From: JBHPFQ01 sp042571625
GTDB taxonomy: Bacteria; Patescibacteriota; Minisyncoccia; Portnoybacterales; UBA2143
DNA: 13,886 nt
Reading direction: 5' to 3'
Assembly (NCBI GenBank): GCA_042571625.1
Contig: JBHPFQ010000016.1
Span: 1 to 13,886 of the forward strand
The translations under genes were made by a program, and so were the position numbers. This document shows, piece after piece, positions 13,053-13,886 of this stretch; position 1 is the first letter of the stretch; each line of letters opens with the position of its first letter. Below the pieces are notes generated by a model, which did not search any database, was not told the origin of the DNA, and worked only from the letters and a program-made list of their open reading frames with translations.

Positions 13053-13595
13053 TTAATATTCAAAAACTTTAACTGAATCAATTGGCCAAGCCCTTATCCA
13101 AACTCTTCCAACTATATATTTTTTAAGAAGAGAACCCCATTGGCGAGAATCCGAACTAGCTCCACGATTATCTCCTAAAACAAAATACTCATCATCTTTT
13201 AATATAAATTTACTCGTACCATGATTTGTCATTTTGAATGGACCATATAATGACTCGTCTATTATTTGTCCATCTGAAAATTCATCATTATAAATAACTA
13301 TCTTACCATCTTTAATCTCTATTGTTTCATTTGGCAGACCAATTATTCTTTTAATAAAATATTGCGATGGATTAATAGGATACTTAAATACTATTACTTC
13401 TCCCCTTTTAGGCTCTAAAAACTGATAACTAATTTCATCAACAATCAAATACTCTCCATCTTGAAAGTTCGGCTCCATTGAAGCGCCATTAACAAAAAAT
13501 GGTTGGATTAAATAATAACGTACGGGAATAACAATAGCCAGAGCAAAAATAACTATTTTGAAAGTTTCCCAAACAAATAAAAAAAATTTTCTCAT
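13053..13595 (-). CDS. lepB: Type I signal peptidase
   Basis: A 180-residue membrane-anchored serine/lysine protease that removes signal peptides from exported proteins. One N-terminal membrane helix (about 11-29) anchors it, with the catalytic domain outside. The catalytic Ser is S39 in GASMEPN, the general-base Lys is K82 in IKRIIGLP, and box E is GDNRGASSDSR (141-151). The size and single anchor match Gram-positive-type enzymes. The start ATG has no Shine-Dalgarno; a perfect TATAAT lies 9 bases upstream, predicting a nearly leaderless mRNA. It heads the unit that includes the HisRS-like, HIT, membrane and permease genes. Confidence 0.96.
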   Translation of the reverse strand: MRKFFLFVWETFKIVIFALAIVIPVRYYLIQPFFVNGASMEPNFQDGEYLIVDEISYQFLEPKRGEVIVFKYPINPSQYFIKRIIGLPNETIEIKDGKIVIYNDEFSDGQIIDESLYGPFKMTNHGTSKFILKDDEYFVLGDNRGASSDSRQWGSLLKKYIVGRVWIRAWPIDSVKVFEY

Positions 13596-13604
13596 GCAAG
13601 TTTA

Positions 13605-13633
13605 ATTATAACTTATTTTAACAAATGAAACAA
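13605..13633 (-). promoter_or_regulatory. Predicted promoter of lepB
   Basis: The minus strand has TTGTTT (13633-13628, 3 of 6, TTG kept), a 17-base spacer, then a perfect TATAAT (13610-13605). The -10 box ends 9 bases before the ATG at 13595, so transcription should start two or three bases upstream of it. The promoter lies just downstream of the terminator at 13647-13672, which isolates the unit. Confidence 0.6.
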
Positions 13634-13646
13634 ACTTTTTCAACAA

Positions 13647-13672
13647 AAAAAACCGAGCTACCTCGGTTTTTT
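13647..13672. terminator. Bidirectional hairpin terminator upstream of lepB
   Basis: AAAAAACCGAG (13647-13657), loop CTAC, CTCGGTTTTTT (13662-13672): an 11-bp stem with A/T runs on both sides, so it can end transcripts in either direction. On the minus strand it would stop transcription from the gene that ends at 13831. Confidence 0.85.
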
Positions 13673-13676
13673 AAAC

Positions 13677-13782
13677 TTCGTCATTTCGACTGGAGCGAAT
13701 GCAATGAGCGAAATGGAGAAATCTCTGACAAACGATAAGCATGAGATTTCTCCGCCCTAGGCGGATCGGTCGAAATGACGAA
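13677..13782. repeat. REP-like palindromic repeat element
   Basis: Outer arms TTCGTCATTTCGAC (13677-13690) and GTCGAAATGACGAA (13769-13782) pair over 14 bases. Inner arms GGAGAAATCTC (13715-13725) and GAGATTTCTCC (13743-13753) pair over 11 bases around a 17-base loop. The right side holds a small hairpin, CCGCC-CTA-GGCGG (13752-13764), and the left side repeats GAGCGAA twice (13693-13699, 13706-13712). The TCATTTCGAC...GTCGAAATGA ends resemble dispersed palindromic repeats known from many bacterial genomes. It is intergenic, between the gene ending at 13831 and the lepB terminator, and is richer in G+C than its surroundings. No open frame is present. Confidence 0.8.
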
Positions 13783-13794
13783 TAAAAGAAAGTT

Positions 13795-13822
13795 TAGAAA
13801 TTAGAAATTAGAAATTGGAAAT
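13795..13822. repeat. Four heptamer tandem repeats TAGAAAT
   Basis: TAGAAAT occurs three times in tandem (13795-13815), followed by one variant TGGAAAT (13816-13822). The last unit forms part of a perfect small palindrome, TTGGAA-A-TTCCAA (13815-13827). The array is intergenic, between the REP-like element and the stop of the gene at 13831. Function unknown; tandem heptamers of this sort can vary in copy number. Confidence 0.8.
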
Positions 13823-13830
13823 TCCAACCT

Positions 13831-13886
13831 TTACTCCCCCCTTAAATTCTCACCTGTTTCGTAGTAGTCTCGTTCTTCCTCATTAA
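13831..13886 (-). CDS. C-terminal end of an unidentified gene (continues beyond the window)
   Basis: One minus-strand frame is open from the window edge to a TAA at 13831-13833 and ends ...NEEERDYYETGENLRGE. The other two frames stop sooner or read less like protein. The acidic tail with a double Tyr looks like a real C-terminus, and the terminator at 13647-13672 downstream would suit a gene ending here. Only 17 complete codons are visible, so no family can be assigned, and the call is tentative. Confidence 0.4.
   Translation of the reverse strand, partial: NEEERDYYETGENLRGE

Overview
The window comes from an AT-rich, compact bacterial genome with very short intergenic gaps and overlapping genes. 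It most resembles a member of the Candidate Phyla Radiation (Patescibacteria, Parcubacteria-like). This rests on gene content and style: a class III (anaerobic) ribonucleotide reductase, a ykuK/beta-CASP pair, a TIGR00725-type LOG protein at the head of an rpsU-yqeY-ybeY-ftsA-ftsZ run, a Cys-rich HisRS-like protein, and no division/cell-wall cluster around ftsAZ. UGA acts as a normal stop (for example the HIT gene and the permease), so this is not a code-25 lineage. No tRNA, rRNA, CRISPR array, transposase or phage gene was seen. Taxonomy is inferred, not proven.

Almost everything is on the minus strand, so read from high to low coordinates. (A) 13831-13886: the last codons of an unidentified gene, followed by a palindromic repeat element, heptamer repeats and a bidirectional terminator. 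(B) 13595 to 10028: lepB (signal peptidase I), a HisRS-like protein with altered catalytic residues, a HIT protein, a two-helix membrane protein and an aromatic amino acid permease. (C) 9675-9971, the only plus-strand gene: a small Cys-rich protein with its own promoter and a strong terminator. (D) 9539 to 7663: ykuK-like RNase H-fold protein and a beta-CASP metallo-beta-lactamase ribonuclease. (E) 7619 to 3289: LOG-family protein, rpsU (bS21), yqeY, ybeY, ftsA, ftsZ, closed by a hairpin terminator. (F) 3185 to 1: nrdD, nrdG and the N-terminus of comEC.

Functionally, (E) joins ribosome/RNA maturation (bS21, YbeY, YqeY) to cell division (FtsA, FtsZ). (F) joins anaerobic dNTP synthesis to a DNA-uptake channel. 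(D) is a likely RNA-processing or nuclease pair. (B) combines protein export, a probable pseudo-synthetase and amino acid import.

The most notable points are the HisRS homologue that keeps the fold, Cys pairs and anticodon-binding domain while lacking most signature catalytic residues, and three transcription units (lepB, ykuK, LOG) whose -10 box lies only 6-9 bases from the start codon, which predicts leaderless mRNAs.
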